A stretch of 44,172 bases of DNA, taken from the NCBI GenBank assembly GCA_017435045.1, contig JAFSFT010000016.1:1-44172 (forward strand), read 5' to 3'. Made by a program: the position numbers and the translations under genes. Below the pieces are notes generated by a model, which did no database searches, was not told where the DNA came from, and saw nothing but the letters and a program-made list of their open reading frames with translations. This document shows, one piece after another, positions 24,399-32,983 of this stretch (position 1 is its first letter; each line of letters begins with the position of its first letter). This DNA is from Oscillospiraceae bacterium (lineage in GTDB: Bacteria; Bacillota; Clostridia; Oscillospirales; Ruminococcaceae).

Positions 24399-26165
24399 AT
24401 GCCGGTAATACGCAAAGAAAAAGCTAAAACCGAAACAAACGATACTCAGGGCATAAAATCACTTTTTAAGAAATACAACAAAGAAAAAATCACAGTTAAG
24501 GGTATTGGAGAATTTGCAGCCGAAGTATGCTACAAGCTGGGTTATTGTGCAGAGATGGCATTGCTGCTGGCAGGCAAAAAGGTTAAAAAATATACCTACC
24601 TTATATACCGCAGGGTAAAACGTGTTGTAAAGGAAATTTTAATCTTTGCAGAAAGGCTTATGGAGGGCGTTCTGGAGGATGTGGGTTTCCCGCACGAAAA
24701 GGTAGAAGAAATTTTATCAAACATCAAAAACATCTGGAGAAAATCCAAAGAAGACGAAAACCTCAAGCCTTCAAAAGAGGTGGGGGCATACGTTGCACAG
24801 GGCGTTAAAAAGCACAGAAGACTTTTGTCTGCCTTTGTAAGTTATGCGGTGCCTGCATTCTTTTTTGCGGTTATGGTGGCGGTTATTGCAATTGGCGTAA
24901 CCGAAAATTACGCCATAAGCGTTTCTCTGGGCGGCGAGGAGATTGGCTGCATCAAAAACTATGATGTGCTTACAAACGCAGACACTGTAATCAAAAACAA
25001 GCTGGTTACTCTGGACGACGAACAGCAGTGGTCCATAGACCCTGAAATAAAGATTGTTACAACCTTTGACAGAAACATTATAGACGAAAGACAGCTTTCT
25101 GACAGAATTCTTGAGGTTTCTGACGAGGACATCGTTACCGCCACAGGCTTTTATGTGGACGGCAAGTTCTACGGTGCGGTGGAAGATTCCGCAAAAATAG
25201 AAAAAGCTATGGACAGTGTGCTGCAGCCTTACATTGAGGATAACGACGAGGACACAACTGCAGGCTTTGTGCAGGATGTTTCCCTTACAGACGGCATATT
25301 CTTTACCGACACTATCGTTGACGAGGACGAGCTGTGCGAAAAGATTACAGGCCTTGTAGAGGGCGAGGTGTGGTACACAGTTGTTCAGGGCGACAGCCCG
25401 TCCCTTATCGCAAGCAAGAACGGCCTGCGTCTCAAGGAGCTGTATGCACTTAACCCAGAGCTTGAGGGCGGCGGCCTGTGGATTGGCGACCAGGTGCTGG
25501 TAAGCCAGGCTGTACCGTTTTTGCAGGTTAAAGAGGTTGTGCGTGAAGTGCGTGAGGTGGAAACCTCCTACACTGTGGAACGCAAGCAGAACAGCAGTAT
25601 GAACTACGGCACCACCAAGACAATACAGAAGGGCGAAAAGGGCATTAACAAGGTTACTGTGGATGTAACCTACATAGACGGCATTGCCCAGAGCGAAACT
25701 GTAATTGAAACAGAGGTTATCAGGGAACCTGTAAAGGAAATTCTGGAATTTGGTACATATATGCCAAGGGTTGGCAACATTGCTGTGGCAGGCTCGGGCA
25801 AATTTGGCTGGCCTACAGGCGGCGGTGTACGCATAAGCCGTGGCTTTGCAGGACAGTACCCTGCACATAACGGCGTTGACATTGCAGGCCCTTACGGCAC
25901 ACCAATCTATGCAGCGGACGACGGCGTCGTAACGCTGGCAAAATATACCAACGTGGGCTACGGCGTATACCTTATCGTTGACCACGGCAACGGCTATCAG
26001 ACCGTTTATGCACACTGTTCATCATTGCTTGTAGGCTATGGCGAACAGGTTAAAAAAGGACAGATGATTGCCAAGATGGGCTCTACGGGCAACAGTACAG
26101 GCAACCACCTGCACTTTGAAATCAAGAGCGGCAATGTACGCTATGACCCGTACAAGTTCTGGTAA
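24399..26165 (+). CDS. Membrane-anchored LysM-G5-M23 peptidase
   Basis: A 588-residue cell-wall hydrolase. About 145 residues of Lys-rich, helical cytoplasmic sequence precede one membrane helix (about 146-167, PAFFFAVMVAVIAIG). Outside the membrane come a spacer domain, a LysM (about 324-368, WYTVVQGDSPSLIA to WIGDQVLV), a G5 domain (about 380-453), and a C-terminal M23 domain with HNGVD (about 489) and HLHFEIK (about 569) supplying zinc ligands. The family cleaves peptide cross-bridges of peptidoglycan; the layout resembles Firmicute sporulation and growth factors. AAAGGAG stands before the ATG. It is monocistronic, with its own promoter; murA follows from a separate promoter. Catalytic activity is expected because both zinc motifs are intact. 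Confidence 0.88.
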   Translation: MPVIRKEKAKTETNDTQGIKSLFKKYNKEKITVKGIGEFAAEVCYKLGYCAEMALLLAGKKVKKYTYLIYRRVKRVVKEILIFAERLMEGVLEDVGFPHEKVEEILSNIKNIWRKSKEDENLKPSKEVGAYVAQGVKKHRRLLSAFVSYAVPAFFFAVMVAVIAIGVTENYAISVSLGGEEIGCIKNYDVLTNADTVIKNKLVTLDDEQQWSIDPEIKIVTTFDRNIIDERQLSDRILEVSDEDIVTATGFYVDGKFYGAVEDSAKIEKAMDSVLQPYIEDNDEDTTAGFVQDVSLTDGIFFTDTIVDEDELCEKITGLVEGEVWYTVVQGDSPSLIASKNGLRLKELYALNPELEGGGLWIGDQVLVSQAVPFLQVKEVVREVREVETSYTVERKQNSSMNYGTTKTIQKGEKGINKVTVDVTYIDGIAQSETVIETEVIREPVKEILEFGTYMPRVGNIAVAGSGKFGWPTGGGVRISRGFAGQYPAHNGVDIAGPYGTPIYAADDGVVTLAKYTNVGYGVYLIVDHGNGYQTVYAHCSSLLVGYGEQVKKGQMIAKMGSTGNSTGNHLHFEIKSGNVRYDPYKFW

Positions 26166-26221
26166 TGTAAATTGGCTTATTTTCTGAAACAATATTCTAT
26201 TTATATAATATAAATAAACTA

Positions 26222-26249
26222 TTGAATTTTTGGGAAGAAATGATATACT
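26222..26249 (+). promoter_or_regulatory. murA promoter
   Basis: TTGAAT (26222-26227), 16 bases and TATACT (26244-26249) preceded by TGA, an extended -10. Confidence 0.7.
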
Positions 26250-26348
26250 ATTCAAGGTCACAAATTTTTAAGAATTAATTTGTGCATTATTCACATAATA
26301 GTAATCAGTAATATCATATATAAAAACAGACTCTGAAGGAGTATAAAT

Positions 26349-27635
26349 TTGGAAAAATATGTAGTATCGGGCGGCAGACCCCTTACGGGCGAGGTTACAA
26401 TCAGCGGCTTTAAAAATGCGGCAGTGGCAATTCTGCCTGCAACAGTGCTTGCCGGTGATGTGTGCGTACTCGAAAATGTGCCGGACATAAGTGATATAAG
26501 AGCAGAAATAAATATTCTGAGAGAACTGGGTGCATCTGTGCAGTGGATTGGCCCAACCTCTCTGGAGATAGATACATCCACCATCAATGTTACCGAGGTT
26601 CCGCTGGAACTTGGCAAAAAGATGCGTGCATCCTACTATTTCCTTGGCAGCATGCTTTCCCGCTTTGGCGAGGGCAGCGTGCCTATGCCCGGCGGCTGCA
26701 ACCTTGGTGCAAGACCAATAGACCAGCACCTCAAGGCTTTTACAGCCTTTGGTGCAGACCATTCCATAGACTATGCAATGGTTAACGTAAAAAGCGACAA
26801 CCTCCACGGTGCACACGTTTTCTTTGACACAATAAGCGTTGGTGCAACCATCAATGCAATGCTGGCTGCAGTTATGGCAGAGGGCACAACAGTGCTGGAA
26901 AACGTTGCAAAGGAACCGCACATTGTAGACGTGGCAAACTTCCTTAATATCATGGGTGCAAACGTAAGAGGCGCAGGTACAGACGTTATCAAAATCCACG
27001 GCGTAAAATCCATGCACGGCGGCAGCTATTCCATTATCCCTGACCAGATTGAGGCAGGCACATTTATGGTTGCTGCAGCGGCAAGCCGCGGCGATATCCT
27101 TATCAAAAACGTTATTCCAAAACATCTGGAGCCTGTTACAAGCAAGCTTAGAATGGTGGGTGCAACTGTTGAAGAATTTGACGACAGCATCCGTGTAAAA
27201 GGCATCGAAGGACCTTACAATACAACAAATATCAAAACAATGCCTCACCCGGGCTTTCCTACAGACCTTCAGCCTGTAATGGGCGTGCTGCTGTGCTTTG
27301 CAAAGGGCACATCCATCATTACAGAGGGCATCTGGGACAACCGCTTTAAATATTGCGACGAGCTTAACAAGATGGGTGCAAATATTCAGGTAGAGGGCAG
27401 AGTTGCAGTATTTGAAGGCGTTGAGGAGCTTAAGCCTGCCCCTGTTTCCGCAACAGACCTGCGTGCAGGTGCGGCACTTGTTGTGGCAGCACTATGTGCC
27501 GAAGGTCAGAGCGAGGTTTACGAAATCCAGCACGTTGAACGCGGCTATGTGGATATTGTAAAGAAAATCCGTGCTCTCGGCGGCGACATCAGAAAAGTTC
27601 CTGTTCAGGAAACAGAACTTAAAAATGCATATTAA
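26349..27635 (+). CDS. murA: UDP-N-acetylglucosamine 1-carboxyvinyltransferase
   Basis: A 428-residue EPSP-synthase-fold enzyme that transfers enolpyruvate from PEP to UDP-GlcNAc, the first committed step of peptidoglycan synthesis. ISGFKNAAVAILPATV contains the Lys-Asn pair of the substrate site (usually GAKNA; here GFKNA), and MPGGCNLGARPIDQH near residue 115 carries the active-site Cys, the residue targeted by fosfomycin. GTFMVAAA and DLRAGAALVVAAL are present as usual. Translation starts at a TTG at 26349; AAGGAG lies eight bases upstream and no ATG fits. Its own promoter and a terminator at 27714-27740 make it monocistronic. Firmicutes often have two MurA paralogues (MurAA/MurAB); which one this is cannot be told. 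Confidence 0.92.
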   Translation: MEKYVVSGGRPLTGEVTISGFKNAAVAILPATVLAGDVCVLENVPDISDIRAEINILRELGASVQWIGPTSLEIDTSTINVTEVPLELGKKMRASYYFLGSMLSRFGEGSVPMPGGCNLGARPIDQHLKAFTAFGADHSIDYAMVNVKSDNLHGAHVFFDTISVGATINAMLAAVMAEGTTVLENVAKEPHIVDVANFLNIMGANVRGAGTDVIKIHGVKSMHGGSYSIIPDQIEAGTFMVAAAASRGDILIKNVIPKHLEPVTSKLRMVGATVEEFDDSIRVKGIEGPYNTTNIKTMPHPGFPTDLQPVMGVLLCFAKGTSIITEGIWDNRFKYCDELNKMGANIQVEGRVAVFEGVEELKPAPVSATDLRAGAALVVAALCAEGQSEVYEIQHVERGYVDIVKKIRALGGDIRKVPVQETELKNAY

Positions 27636-27713
27636 AGGATACCTGTCAGAATATGTGTACTGAAAGACGCATATTTAAAAGGCGGGTATCAAAAGACGTA
27701 TATAAATAAGACG

Positions 27714-27740
27714 AAAGGCAGGTTTATCCTGCCTTTTTTT
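27714..27740 (+). terminator. murA terminator
   Basis: AAAGGCAGG (27714-27722) pairs with CCTGCCTTT (27728-27736) around TTTAT, followed by a T-run. Confidence 0.85.
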
Positions 27741-27817
27741 GAAACAGAACAGCAATATGGCAGATAACCGCCTTACAGTAAGGCAGGTAAATATCCGCCA
27801 TAAGCAAAAGAGGTAAA

Positions 27818-28615
27818 ATGGCAAGATATATTTCGCTCTACTCGGGCTCCAGCGGCAACTGCTCGGTTATAGAGCAGAACGGCAAATTTATACTTATCGA
27901 CGTGGGCAAGTCTGCACGCATAACCGCAAATGCAATAAAGGAGCTTGGCCTTGACATAAAAAATCTGCAGGGGGTGCTGGTAAGCCACGAGCATTCCGAC
28001 CATGTAAGCGGCCTTAAGGTATTTTTGAAAAAGCTGGACGTGCCTGTGTACGCTGGCTGTGCAACGCTGGACTGGCTGGCAGACTATGACCTTGTGCCTG
28101 CCCACATCCGCCTTGAGGATATGCATTTTGCAGGCCACAACATCGGCGATTTTTTTGTTACGGGCTTTGACACCCCACACGATTCTGTGGGCTGTATGGG
28201 CTTTAACATACATACACAAAGCGGCACAAGAATGACCATGGCAACCGACCTTGGCTGCGTTACAGACGGTATACTGAGCCAGTTTATGGGTGCGGATTTG
28301 GCGGTTATAGAGTCCAACTACGACGAAATTATGCTGCGTGAAAACGAAAACTATCCCTATTACCTCAAAACACGCATTGCCTCAAACAGAGGGCATCTGT
28401 CCAACAGCCAGTGCAGCGATGCGGCTGTGCAGCTTATAGAAAGCGGCGTTAAAAAGCTGCATCTGTGCCACCTTTCCAACAACAACAACACACCGTCCAC
28501 CGCACTTTCCAAACTGGTAATTACGGGCATGGCAAGGGGCATTGACATAACAAGGGATATGGAAGTGGTAAGGGCAAACCGCCGCCACGAGGTTACACTG
28601 CCTACAGAGTTTTAA
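27818..28615 (+). CDS. walJ: WalJ/YycJ-like metallo-beta-lactamase fold hydrolase
   Basis: A 265-residue MBL-fold protein. SGSSGNCSVIE at the N-terminus and SHEHSDHVSGL (the HxHxDH zinc motif, about residue 58) are characteristic of the YycJ/WalJ group; further His/Asp ligands are visible in DTPHDSVG, ATDLGCV and LCHLSNNNNT. WalJ proteins are cytoplasmic exonuclease-like enzymes linked in Firmicutes to wall homeostasis and coordination of cell division with replication. The gene is followed after 11 bases by rlmH, the same order found near the walRK/yycJ-rlmH locus of Firmicutes, but walRK are not here. AAAGAGG precedes the ATG. The identity is strong; the biochemical role is inferred. Confidence 0.85.
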   Translation: MARYISLYSGSSGNCSVIEQNGKFILIDVGKSARITANAIKELGLDIKNLQGVLVSHEHSDHVSGLKVFLKKLDVPVYAGCATLDWLADYDLVPAHIRLEDMHFAGHNIGDFFVTGFDTPHDSVGCMGFNIHTQSGTRMTMATDLGCVTDGILSQFMGADLAVIESNYDEIMLRENENYPYYLKTRIASNRGHLSNSQCSDAAVQLIESGVKKLHLCHLSNNNNTPSTALSKLVITGMARGIDITRDMEVVRANRRHEVTLPTEF

Positions 28616-28626
28616 AAGGAGAAAAA

Positions 28627-29112
28627 ATGCAGAACATTACAATTATCGCCATGGGCAAGGTGCAGAAAGGCTTTATGCTGGACGGCTGCAACGAATATAT
28701 AAAACGCCTTAAGACCATGTGCAGCCTTAAAATTGTGCAGCTTGAGGATGTGCAGCTTATGGAAAAGAATTTGAGCGATGCACTTATACAGAAAACTCTG
28801 GACAGAGAGGCAGAGGAGATTATAAAAAACATACCGAAGCAGAGCTATGTTATCTCCATGTGTATAGAGGGCAAACAGATGTCCAGCGAGGAACTGGCAA
28901 AAACCTTCAGCGACAAGGCGGTGGAGGGATTTTCCAACATATGCTTTATAATCGGCTCCAGCCACGGTTTGTCCGACAGGGTAAAGCAGCTTTCCAACTA
29001 TAAGATGTCCATGTCAAAGATGACATTTCCGCATCAGCTTGCAAGGGTTATGCTGCTGGAACAGATTTACCGCGGATTTTCCATTCTGAACAAAAGCAAG
29101 TATCATAAGTAA
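28627..29112 (+). CDS. rlmH: 23S rRNA pseudouridine(1915) N3-methyltransferase
   Basis: A 161-residue SPOUT-class methyltransferase of standard length. CFIIGSSHGLSDRV near 110 is the glycine-rich AdoMet-binding knot loop; MSMSKMTFPHQLARVMLLEQ near 130 and the C-terminal YRGFSILNKSKYHK are the family's closing motif, including the terminal Tyr-His needed for activity. It modifies pseudouridine 1915 in helix 69 of 23S rRNA in assembled ribosomes. AAAAGGAG lies before the ATG. It is co-transcribed with walJ (11-base gap) and ends at a strong terminator. Confidence 0.95.
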   Translation: MQNITIIAMGKVQKGFMLDGCNEYIKRLKTMCSLKIVQLEDVQLMEKNLSDALIQKTLDREAEEIIKNIPKQSYVISMCIEGKQMSSEELAKTFSDKAVEGFSNICFIIGSSHGLSDRVKQLSNYKMSMSKMTFPHQLARVMLLEQIYRGFSILNKSKYHK

Positions 29113-29121
29113 ATATAAGAT

Positions 29122-29160
29122 AAAAAAAGTTGGTAAACACACAGTTTACCAACTTTTTTT
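29122..29160. terminator. Bidirectional terminator
   Basis: A 16-bp stem (29124-29139 with 29144-29159) between rlmH and the convergent flavodoxin gene, with A- and T-runs at its ends. Confidence 0.85.
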
Positions 29161-29169
29161 AATATGTAA

Positions 29170-29643
29170 TTAAAGTGTTTTTACCCACTGGTCAAATTCT
29201 TCACGGCTTACACCCGGTTTGAGAATTTTGCCTTCAACAATTTCTGCACCCTTGCAGCTGTCTGCAAGATATGCCACTGTTTCGCCCCAGCCGCTGCCGC
29301 CGCTTGTTGCAAAAAGCACAACCTTTTTGCCGCTTAAATCATATTTTTCAACAAATGTGTTTACGATTGTAGGTGCAACATACCACCATACAGGGAAACC
29401 AAGATAAATTTCTTCCACCTCTGACAAATCAACAGGGATATCCTTTATTTCAGGGCGGGAAGCCTTGTTCTGCATTTCAACGCTGCTGCGGCTGTTTTTG
29501 TCCATCCAGTCAAGGTCTGCCTTGGTGTATGGCACAGCAGGTGTAATTTCGTAAACAGGGCAGGAGAGTGTTGCTGCCATGGATTTTGCCACCTCTGCGG
29601 TTACGCCGCTTGCGGAAAAATATGCAACCAGTTTTTTGTTCAT
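29170..29643 (-). CDS. Flavodoxin
   Basis: A 157-residue flavodoxin-fold protein. The FMN-phosphate loop is YFSASGVTAEVAK at residue 8 onward, a variant of the usual S/T-x-T-G-x-T motif with Ala and Val in place of the usual residues. GFPVWWYVAPTIVNTF near 80 carries aromatic residues that stack on the isoalloxazine, and ATSGGSGWGET near 110 forms the third loop. It is a cytoplasmic one- or two-electron carrier or a flavodoxin-like oxidoreductase; this long-loop family is common in gut Firmicutes. GGAGG precedes the ATG. It is monocistronic and convergent with rlmH. Confidence 0.83.
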   Translation of the reverse strand: MNKKLVAYFSASGVTAEVAKSMAATLSCPVYEITPAVPYTKADLDWMDKNSRSSVEMQNKASRPEIKDIPVDLSEVEEIYLGFPVWWYVAPTIVNTFVEKYDLSGKKVVLFATSGGSGWGETVAYLADSCKGAEIVEGKILKPGVSREEFDQWVKTL

Positions 29644-29952
29644 TGTAAGTTACCTCCGATATTTATAAATATAAATTACAATTAAGAATAAGGGCAGATA
29701 CGGAGTGTTCTGCACAGACTGAAAAAGTGAAAGGCGGCTGTGCTGCCGTTTCTGTGGGCGGCAAATGGGGTGGTGATGATGTAGAGTGAGTGTTGCCGTC
29801 TGCCGCTGTGGGGTGATGTTGGTGGGGGGACATTGCCGCCTGCCGCTATGGGTTGGTGCTGCTGTAGAGTGAGTGTTGCCGCTTGCCGCTGTGGGTTGGT
29901 GGTGATGGTGGGGGGGCGTTGCCGTATGCCGCCGATGTGTTGGTGGGGGCGG
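29644..29952. other. G-rich intergenic spacer
   Basis: A 309-base spacer between flavodoxin and the rRNA methyltransferase gene. It contains the flavodoxin upstream region and a 40-43-bp tandem array; no gene was found. Confidence 0.65.
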
Positions 29953-29955
29953 CTA
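29740..29955 (+). repeat. 40-43-bp G-rich tandem array
   Basis: Units begin with GTTGCCGTCTGCCGCTGTGG or close variants at 29792, 29832, 29875 and 29918 (periods 40, 43 and 43), with a more diverged unit before them. TGTAGAGTGAGTGTTGCCG occurs twice, 83 bases apart. Confidence 0.85.
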
Positions 29956-31323
29956 TGCCATTGCAATTCTCAATCCCTTTGGATAGTGGTTTTTGGCGGT
30001 GCCGTCGGTAACCTTTGCCCAGCCTGCAGAGTAGCTGTCGGTGCATACAAGGCACCAGCCCTTAAGGCTGTCATCAACGTTTAAGGTATCCCCTTTGAGA
30101 TAGCTTAGCATTTCCTCGCTGTCGCAGGGGTAGGAGACAAACTGCTTTACATTGTCTTTGCACAGTGCCAAAGCAAGGGAATGGCCTGGTTCAAAGCGGT
30201 TTTTCTTTATTTCGCCAAGGTGCAGGCCGCAGCGCAGTACCTTTACCTTTGATAAATCGGGCGTGCCGTGGGGCATTGCGTAAAGATTTTCGCCAAAGAG
30301 GGTAAAGTTTGAAAAGCTGATGTCTTTAAGGAACTTTTTCTCAAAGTCAAAGTATGGCTGCAGCAGCTTTTTGTCGGTTATTGTTCTGGCGGCTTTTACA
30401 CGGCAGTCATCACCGCTGTTTTTCTTAAGCACTGCTATAAAGTGCCCCTCGCCATCAATTTTGTGGGGGAACAGACGCATTGTGCTGCACAAATCGGTAT
30501 TGGTGCTGTCTGCCCACTGGGGTACGCCTGCAGAGAAAAATCTGTGCACTGCAGGTTTTACGATTGTGTATTCGGGGTGCTTTCCGATAAATTTCTGCAC
30601 CGCAATCTCGTTTTCTTCGGGGGAGAAGGTGCAGGTGGAGTATACCATAACGCCGCCTGCCGCCAGCATTTTGTGGGCACTTTCCAGTATGTGTCCCTGT
30701 CGGTTGGCACATACCTCAACCTGTGCGGCACTCCACTCGTTTACAACGGCAGGGTCCTTGCGGAACATACCCTCGCCCGAGCAGGGGGCGTCCACAATGA
30801 TTTTGTCGAAAAATGCAGGGAATACCTTTTCCAGCTTTTCGGGGCTTTCGTTGGTTACTATTGCGTTTTTAACACCCATACGCTCGATGTTCTGGGACAG
30901 TATCTTTGCACGGTTTGGCACAATTTCGTTGCTTATCTGCAGGCCTGTGCCCCCAAGCTTTGCGGCAATCTGGGTGCTTTTTCCGCCCGGGGCGGCACAC
31001 AGGTCCAGCACCTTGTCGCCCTGCTGGATATCGGCACATTCCACCACCGCCATAGCACTGGCCTCCTGAATGTAGAACACGCCTGCGTGGTGATAGCTGT
31101 GTCTGCCCGGACGCTGATGGGCGGGGTAGTAGAAGCCTGTGGGGCACCACTGTACGGGAGTAAAATCGAAAAGATTTTTTGCCAGCACCTCCTGCACATC
31201 TGCCTTGAGGGTGTTTATCCTTAAAGAGTGGAAATTTTCTTTTTCGTAGCCTTTTAAAAAGTCTTCAAAATCCTCTTTTAAAAGGTTTTTCATCTTGTCT
31301 GTAAAATCCTGCGGTAAAACCAT
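29953..31323 (-). CDS. RsmF/RsmB-type rRNA cytosine-C5 methyltransferase
   Basis: A 456-residue NOL1/NOP2/Sun-family methyltransferase. LDLCAAPGGKSTQIAAKL near 107 is the AdoMet-binding motif I, DAPCSGEGMFRKD near 180 contains the release Cys of motif IV, and STCTFSPEENE near 225 the catalytic Cys of motif VI. The C-terminal 170 residues (FFSAGVPQW, then ALCKDNVKQFVSYPCD) correspond to the extra RsmF-type domains. It probably makes m5C in 16S rRNA near position 1407. Its 3' end overlaps the G-rich spacer by only a few bases. It lies downstream of the ABC operon but behind a terminator, so is likely expressed alone. Site specificity is inferred. Confidence 0.87.
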   Translation of the reverse strand: MVLPQDFTDKMKNLLKEDFEDFLKGYEKENFHSLRINTLKADVQEVLAKNLFDFTPVQWCPTGFYYPAHQRPGRHSYHHAGVFYIQEASAMAVVECADIQQGDKVLDLCAAPGGKSTQIAAKLGGTGLQISNEIVPNRAKILSQNIERMGVKNAIVTNESPEKLEKVFPAFFDKIIVDAPCSGEGMFRKDPAVVNEWSAAQVEVCANRQGHILESAHKMLAAGGVMVYSTCTFSPEENEIAVQKFIGKHPEYTIVKPAVHRFFSAGVPQWADSTNTDLCSTMRLFPHKIDGEGHFIAVLKKNSGDDCRVKAARTITDKKLLQPYFDFEKKFLKDISFSNFTLFGENLYAMPHGTPDLSKVKVLRCGLHLGEIKKNRFEPGHSLALALCKDNVKQFVSYPCDSEEMLSYLKGDTLNVDDSLKGWCLVCTDSYSAGWAKVTDGTAKNHYPKGLRIAMA

Positions 31324-31385
31324 TGTCTGTTTCCTTTGTTTTAATAATATAATAAGTATACATTATAATAAAAATATCTGCAATA

Positions 31386-31436
31386 AACAAATGGAAAAGC
31401 CTGTGCTGACAATGCAGCCAAGCTTTTCCATTTTTA
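31386..31436 (-). terminator. Terminator of the amino acid ABC operon
   Basis: AAATGGAAAAGC (31389-31400) pairs with GCTTTTCCATTT (31422-31433), enclosing a further weak pairing. The tail is only moderately T-rich on the minus strand. Confidence 0.6.
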
Positions 31437-31470
31437 CATTTAAAGAGGAAGTAATCCCGGTGTATATGGT

Positions 31471-32121
31471 TTATTCAGCAATTCTGCCGCTTTCGATAAC
31501 AATCTGTCTTGCACCAAGCATATCGCAGAAGCTTTCGTCGTGGGTTATGATAACCACGCTTATGCCGCGGGAGGCGATGTCCCCGATAAGGTTTGCAACC
31601 TCGCGGGTTGCATTTATGTCAAGTGCACTTGTAGGTTCGTCAAAAAACAGTACAGACGGGCTTAAAATGCAGGCCCTTGCCACGGCAACACGCTGTTTTT
31701 CGCCGCCCGAAAGACGGGAAGGATAGCTTTTTGATTTGTCGCCGATTCCAAGGGAGTCCAGCAGTGCCTGAGCGGCTTTTTCTGCCTGGTCCTTTGTCAT
31801 CAGCTTGCGGCTTACAGGTGCAAGGGTGATATTGTCCATAACATTCAGATTAGGGAACAGGTCAAATCCCTGACTAACCATGCCGACAGTGTTCTGATAA
31901 GCCTTGTTTGGCCTGCCGTTTTCAAGGCTTTCGATGCCGTTGATGGAAATTGTGCCGCTGTCTGCCTTGTCAAGGTTGCAGATGCAGCGGATAAGGGTGG
32001 TTTTGCCGGCACCGCTTTTGCCTCGCAGACACACAACTTCGCCATCTGCCAGTTCAAAGGATATATCATTCAGCACAGTCTGGCTGCCAAAGCTTTTATA
32101 TAAATTGGTAACTTTAAGCAT
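31471..32121 (-). CDS. Polar amino acid ABC transporter ATPase
   Basis: A 216-residue ABC ATPase. Walker A is GKSGAGKTT (about residue 35), the Q-loop is GMVSQGFDLFPNL, the signature is LSGGEKQR (about 137), Walker B is VLFFDEPTSALD (about 158), followed by the switch His in IITHDES. These sequences match the GlnQ/HisP/ArtP group. It is shorter than typical (about 240) because the C-terminus stops at the end of the core. It hydrolyses ATP on the cytoplasmic face to drive uptake through the permease encoded 12 bases upstream. It is the last gene of the operon; context gives the substrate (see the T-box). Confidence 0.9.
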   Translation of the reverse strand: MLKVTNLYKSFGSQTVLNDISFELADGEVVCLRGKSGAGKTTLIRCICNLDKADSGTISINGIESLENGRPNKAYQNTVGMVSQGFDLFPNLNVMDNITLAPVSRKLMTKDQAEKAAQALLDSLGIGDKSKSYPSRLSGGEKQRVAVARACILSPSVLFFDEPTSALDINATREVANLIGDIASRGISVVIITHDESFCDMLGARQIVIESGRIAE

Positions 32122-32133
32122 TGCAAATCTCCT

Positions 32134-32766
32134 TTAATAGTTAAAAGATTTTTCTATCTTTTCACAGCCTTTGCTGATGATTGTGATAACGATGAAATAA
32201 AGCACACCAACAACTACAAACGGTGCAAGGGAGGAAAGGCTGTTTGCGTAGATTTTGCCCTGACGCAGCAGGTCGCCCAGACCGAGAATGTAAACAAGGG
32301 ATGTGTCCTTTACAAGTGTTGTAACCTCGTTTGTAACGGCAGGGATAACTGTTCTGATGGTCTGCGGAAGAATAACCTTAAAGAAAAGCACAGGCTTTGA
32401 GATGCCAAGCATCTGGCCTGCTTCCCACTGGCCTTTGTCTATGCTTTTAAGGCCGGAGCGGAAAATTTCGGCAAAATAGGCGGTGTAGTTTATTACAAAT
32501 GCCACAACAGCGGTGGTAAAACGTTCAAACACAATGCCGATTTCGGGAAGACCAAAGAAGATAAAGCACATCTGCAGCAGCAGCGGTGTGCCGCGCATAA
32601 TGTCTATATAAAACTTTGTTGCACCTGCAACCAGCTTGTTTTTGCTGCTGCGGATAAACGCAACGGGAAAGGCAAGGGGGATGGACAGCACAAGCACTAT
32701 TGCCCAAAGACCTATTGTAAGCTGCAGCCCTTCCAGAAAACGGGGCATAAGTCTGATAATTTCCAT
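32134..32766 (-). CDS. Polar amino acid ABC transporter permease
   Basis: A 210-residue membrane protein of the HisM/GlnP type with about five helices. VILPQTIRTVIPAVTNEVTT and LVKDTSLVYILGLGDLL near 145-180 form the EAA loop that contacts the ATPase. MRGTPLLLQMCFIFFGLPE near 68 is the typical MRGTP segment of this family. Such permeases usually act as homodimers. It lies 12 bases from the ATPase gene and 217 bases from the binding-protein gene. A strong hairpin in the larger gap probably reduces its expression relative to the binding protein. Confidence 0.92.
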   Translation of the reverse strand: MEIIRLMPRFLEGLQLTIGLWAIVLVLSIPLAFPVAFIRSSKNKLVAGATKFYIDIMRGTPLLLQMCFIFFGLPEIGIVFERFTTAVVAFVINYTAYFAEIFRSGLKSIDKGQWEAGQMLGISKPVLFFKVILPQTIRTVIPAVTNEVTTLVKDTSLVYILGLGDLLRQGKIYANSLSSLAPFVVVGVLYFIVITIISKGCEKIEKSFNY

Positions 32767-32822
32767 TGAAATAACCTCAAGAAAGTGTTTTTGAAATTCA
32801 GCGGATAAGCTGTTTTTAATGT

Positions 32823-32855
32823 GGCAGCAGTGCGAAGGTCATTCGCACTGCTGCC
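32823..32855 (-). promoter_or_regulatory. Intra-operon stem-loop
   Basis: GGCAGCAGTGCGAA and TTCGCACTGCTGCC form a perfect 14-bp stem with a 5-base loop between the binding-protein and permease genes. The minus strand has no T-run after it, so it looks like an mRNA-stabilising or processing element rather than a full terminator. Confidence 0.7.
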
Positions 32856-32896
32856 GCGTTTATATATACAGAAAGGAAGTGATATGATCCATTTTA

Positions 32897-32971
32897 TATG
32901 CTCTGCTTTTGTATGCTTTGCTTTTGTATGCTCTGCTTTTGTATGCTTTGCTTTTGTATGCTTTGCTTCTG
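32897..32971 (-). repeat. 15-bp tandem repeat, five units
   Basis: TATGCTTTGCTTTTG and its C-variant repeat five times without interruption in the 3' untranslated region of the binding-protein gene, starting 13 bases after its stop codon. Confidence 0.95.
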
Positions 32972-32983
32972 GTATGGCTTTTA

